The position numbers and the translations under genes were made by a program. Shown here piece by piece: positions 61,950 to 64,000 of a DNA stretch of 64,000 nucleotides. Below the pieces are notes generated by a model. The model did not search any database. It had not been told where the DNA came from and saw only the letters and a list, made by a program, of their open reading frames with translations. Each line of letters opens with the position of its first letter. The first letter of the stretch is position 1. The stretch is from RZZS01 sp964491785. GTDB taxonomy: Bacteria > Pseudomonadota > Alphaproteobacteria > Micavibrionales > Micavibrionaceae. The DNA is taken from assembly GCA_964491785.1 (NCBI GenBank), contig CAZBGS010000006.1, positions 78,232 to 142,231 of the forward strand, read 5' to 3'.

Positions 61950-62404
61950 AACTGCTTGCCCGCTATTTCAAATTCACTTTCCCCGCTTATGATCCAGCTT
62001 GAAGTAGCATCAATCAAGTAATTAAAATCAAGACGGCTTTTTCCTTTCACAGCACATTCCCAGATGACAAGCCTGCGCCAACCGGACTCCCTCAATAGTT
62101 CCTGATTCTTTAAATCACGAGTTTTATTCCCCTCAATTTTTTCCTTCCAGAAACCGCAGCGTGATTTTGGCCATTTGAAAAGGTGGCAGTCATGACAATG
62201 CCAGAAACAGCCATGAACAAAAATCGCTGCCTTGTATTTAGGGAGAATCAAGTCAGGTTTACCGGGCACATCCGAAGAGTGAAGTCTAAAGCGAAAACCT
62301 TTGGCATGTAATGCTTTACGGATCAGCAATTCGGGTCTGGTATTCTTGCCCTTGATTCCGGACATCATCTCGCTGCGTTTTTGCTGCGAAACAACATCAG
62401 GCAT
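61946..62404 (-). CDS. vsr: Very short patch repair endonuclease (Vsr)
   Basis: 152 aa. RSEMMSGIKGKNTRPELLIRKALHAKGFRFRLH, PGKPDLILPKYKAAIFVHGCFWHCHDC, with Asp51, His64, Cys66 and His69 in the E. coli Vsr positions. It nicks T:G mismatches arising by deamination of 5-methylcytosine in Dcm sites. It overlaps the methylase gene by 8 bases and the endonuclease gene by 4. Confidence 0.95.
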   Translation of the reverse strand: MPDVVSQQKRSEMMSGIKGKNTRPELLIRKALHAKGFRFRLHSSDVPGKPDLILPKYKAAIFVHGCFWHCHDCHLFKWPKSRCGFWKEKIEGNKTRDLKNQELLRESGWRRLVIWECAVKGKSRLDFNYLIDATSSWIISGESEFEIAGKQL

Positions 62405-63674
62405 TAGCCGCCACTCTTTTCTTGTCGATTTCGGTTCTGGCGCTTTCGAGAATATAGGGCTTCATGCCTTCTGCTATAGCTTTTACTACCGGCACTACTA
62501 CGGCATTTCCGAACTGCCTGTAAGCTTGTGTATCGGAAACCGGAATTACCATTGGCTGCTCACCGGGCATGTCAAAACCCATAAGCCGTGCGCATTCCCT
62601 CGGGGTAAGACGGCGAGGATTTTTCCCTTTTTGCTTAATTAGTATTTCCGAACCGTCTTTAAAATATCGGGCAGAAAGTGTTCGGGCTACGTCTTCCGGT
62701 CCGCATAGACCGAAGCCAAAACCGTTTCCTTTTTCCCTATGTTTGTTTGCATAGTCCTGCAGGTAACTCCATAGCTTGTCCGACAAGGTATATTTATCGT
62801 GGACCTTGCCTGAATCGCCTGAAGTATAAGCTCCTTCAATCTCTTCCGTACCATCTTCCGGATGCAGGATGGTTTCCAGTTTTGGGCCTTTGAGCGGGTC
62901 TGCAACTTCCATGTTTTGAAAATCAAATGTTGTTGGCTCACGGAAACCAACCATGAAAATACGTTCGCGGTGCTGGGGGACATAGCCCTTGGCATCTATT
63001 ATACGATACTGAACATGATAGCCGAGCTCTTCCTCCAGAACATGCCGAATAGTCGCAAAGGTATTCCCCTTGTCATGACTGGCAAGGTTCTTCACATTTT
63101 CTAGCAAGAAAGCAGACGGGCGATGATGCTTTAATATCTGCTCGATCTTGAAGAACAGTGTTCCCTGTGTGTCGCATTTGAATCCGTGTTGATGTCCGAG
63201 AGAGTTTTTCTTGGAAACCCCGGCAATGGAAAAAGGCTGGCAAGGAAAGCCCGCAAGTAAAACGTCATGGGCAGGAATATCGTGTGGCTTGATTGGGTTG
63301 ATATTCCCGATGATGGTATGATTGCAGTCAAAATTAGCCATATAGGTTTTCTGTGAGAATTCATCCCACTCGCTTGTGAAAACGCACTGTCCGTCTATAC
63401 TTTCAAAGCCTTTACGAAAACCTCCAATGCCTGCAAACAAATCAACAAATCTAAAAGCCGGGCCGGACTGATTGTTATTTAATCCTTGCGAGAATCTGGA
63501 TTTTCGAACCAGACCCTTCATTAGCTGCACGGCCATCCTCTTGGGCTCTATCTCGCCAGTATCCCAGCGTCTAACTGTCCGGGCGGAAACGCCAAGAAAT
63601 TCGGAGATCTGTTCGGGTGTAAGCCCGCTTTTTATACGTAGATCGTTGAATTCATTTACAGTAACATCAGACAT
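62397..63674 (-). CDS. dcm: DNA cytosine-5 methyltransferase (Dcm/EcoRII-like) with N-terminal HTH
   Basis: 425 aa. Residues 8-55 are a helix-turn-helix (FNDLRIKSGLTPEQISEFLG, VSARTVRRWDTGEI). The methylase has motif I FVDLFAGIGGFRKGF, motif IV GFPCQPFS with catalytic Cys145, ENV (192-194), QHRERIFMVG, and motif X RQFGNAVVVP. It protects the host against the EcoRII-like enzyme, and the HTH can repress its own operon as in some type II systems. GGAG is five bases before the ATG. First gene of dcm-vsr-R. Confidence 0.94.
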   Translation of the reverse strand: MSDVTVNEFNDLRIKSGLTPEQISEFLGVSARTVRRWDTGEIEPKRMAVQLMKGLVRKSRFSQGLNNNQSGPAFRFVDLFAGIGGFRKGFESIDGQCVFTSEWDEFSQKTYMANFDCNHTIIGNINPIKPHDIPAHDVLLAGFPCQPFSIAGVSKKNSLGHQHGFKCDTQGTLFFKIEQILKHHRPSAFLLENVKNLASHDKGNTFATIRHVLEEELGYHVQYRIIDAKGYVPQHRERIFMVGFREPTTFDFQNMEVADPLKGPKLETILHPEDGTEEIEGAYTSGDSGKVHDKYTLSDKLWSYLQDYANKHREKGNGFGFGLCGPEDVARTLSARYFKDGSEILIKQKGKNPRRLTPRECARLMGFDMPGEQPMVIPVSDTQAYRQFGNAVVVPVVKAIAEGMKPYILESARTEIDKKRVAANA

Positions 63675-63706
63675 AGGCGCTCCGGCGGGAATTTTTTTGA
63701 CATTAT

Positions 63707-63734
63707 GGCATGATTAAGCCTAGGTGCTCATGCC
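63707..63734. promoter_or_regulatory. Operator candidate for the dcm HTH
   Basis: GGCATGA (63707-63713) and TCATGCC (63728-63734), perfect arms 14 bases apart, with a CCTAGG palindrome (63719-63724) in the spacer. It lies at the predicted transcription start of dcm, 33-60 bases before the start codon. Confidence 0.5.
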
Positions 63735-63736
63735 TG

Positions 63737-63764
63737 ATTATAATCTATACACCGGAAAGAGCAA
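63737..63764 (-). promoter_or_regulatory. Candidate promoter of the dcm-vsr-R operon
   Basis: On the minus strand TTGCTC (63764-63759), 16-base spacer, TATAAT (63742-63737). The operator arms lie immediately downstream, overlapping the expected start site. Confidence 0.5.
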
Positions 63765-63963
63765 GAACATTTAGAGAACATGTGTGTTGAAAAAGAGAAA
63801 GATGCTCCGAAGTAGATATTAAGCAAGAAAATGCTTTCCTGATTTAAGTTCATCCCATGTAGTTCTGATAGCCACAGCGAAGCCGCTCTTTAAATTGAAA
63901 AAATATACTTACTACCTTTTCGGAAAGTCCATTTCAAGAGACAGTTTCAGGAGATCGACAGCT
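63765..63963. other. Intergenic region before the right-edge gene
   Basis: Mostly AT-rich. A 26-codon open stretch on the minus strand (about 63818-63895) reads like protein (SGFAVAIRTTWDELKSG) but has a stop just upstream and no start signal; it may be a gene remnant or chance. No other feature seen. Confidence 0.35.
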
Positions 63964-64000
63964 TTGAAAATCCGTTACCGCCTTGCCCTTGTCCGCGCTC
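63964..64000 (+). CDS. Possible start of a protein, cut by window edge
   Basis: TTG at 63964 preceded by AGGAG about ten bases upstream opens a frame reading L-K-I-R-Y-R-L-A-L-V-R-A to the end of the window. It looks like the N-terminus of a membrane-anchored protein, but only twelve codons are visible. Confidence 0.3.
   Translation, partial: MKIRYRLALVRA

Noticed and set aside
60123..63734. Direct repeat of the tRNA-Arg 3' end marking an att site
   Set aside because: No second copy of the T-arm/acceptor sequence is visible up to the right edge.
63818..63895. 26-codon protein-like stretch on the minus strand
   Set aside because: Preceded by a stop, no start codon or ribosome-binding site; at most a gene remnant.
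1..64000. CRISPR arrays, rRNA genes, insertion sequences
   Set aside because: No regularly spaced repeats, rRNA-like sequence or transposase genes were seen.

Overview
This window looks like a chromosomal segment of an alphaproteobacterium, probably a lineage with moderate rather than high GC. The lineage evidence is a CckA-type hybrid histidine kinase followed closely by recA, an atpHAGDC operon without the F0 genes, a DUF3126 gene, a transaldolase-like/priA neighbourhood, olsB-olsA for ornithine lipids, and a direct-repeat GTTC-N7-GTTC SOS box in front of recA. I cannot name a genus from sequence alone.

Layout. 1-2.9 kb: the end of a Tad/Flp-pilus type locus (partial TadE-like gene and two tandem TadG-like paralogues with duplicated upstream DNA). 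3-17 kb: housekeeping genes (gltX, threonine aldolase, nadE, class II DAHP synthase, csp, nth, ogt-like, dapB). Among them is a PDE-signature HD protein, an M50 membrane protease and a DUF4112 gene, followed by two tiny lipoproteins. 15.5-19.1 kb: dnaK, a stand-alone J-domain protein, and dnaJ. 19.8-25 kb: an amino-acid-type ABC operon with one permease, one ATPase and three related binding proteins, then an ArsP/UPF0718-type permease. 25-27.5 kb: a soluble zinc-binding (CZB) chemoreceptor and a quinone oxidoreductase. 27.6-33.3 kb: sucB and lpd, separated by an opposite-strand three-gene cassette (CYTH-domain protein, PfkB-family kinase, cytidine-deaminase-like protein). 33.3-45.4 kb: xerC, DUF484, transaldolase-like gene, priA, a membrane spermidine-synthase-like gene, a TraX-like gene, and atpHAGDC. 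45.4-49.7 kb: cckA, a small membrane protein, recA. 49.8-53 kb: lipid A/Kdo genes waaA-lpxK-lpxL. 53-56.6 kb: unknown secreted proteins, DUF3126, olsA and olsB. 56.8-60.2 kb: low-molecular-weight phosphatase, two tRNA-Arg genes flanking an HlyD-type adaptor and a coiled-coil/OmpA-like exported protein. 60.6-63.7 kb: a compact restriction-modification operon (Dcm-like methylase with an N-terminal HTH, Vsr, EcoRII-like endonuclease) downstream of a tRNA-Arg, with a palindromic operator overlapping its predicted promoter.

The most interesting candidates for undescribed biology are the CYTH/PfkB/deaminase cassette and the PDE-like HD protein translationally coupled to an M50 protease. After these come the three-receptor ABC transporter and the self-contained Dcm/Vsr/EcoRII module with its apparent autoregulatory switch. 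All functional assignments come from motif reading without database searches.
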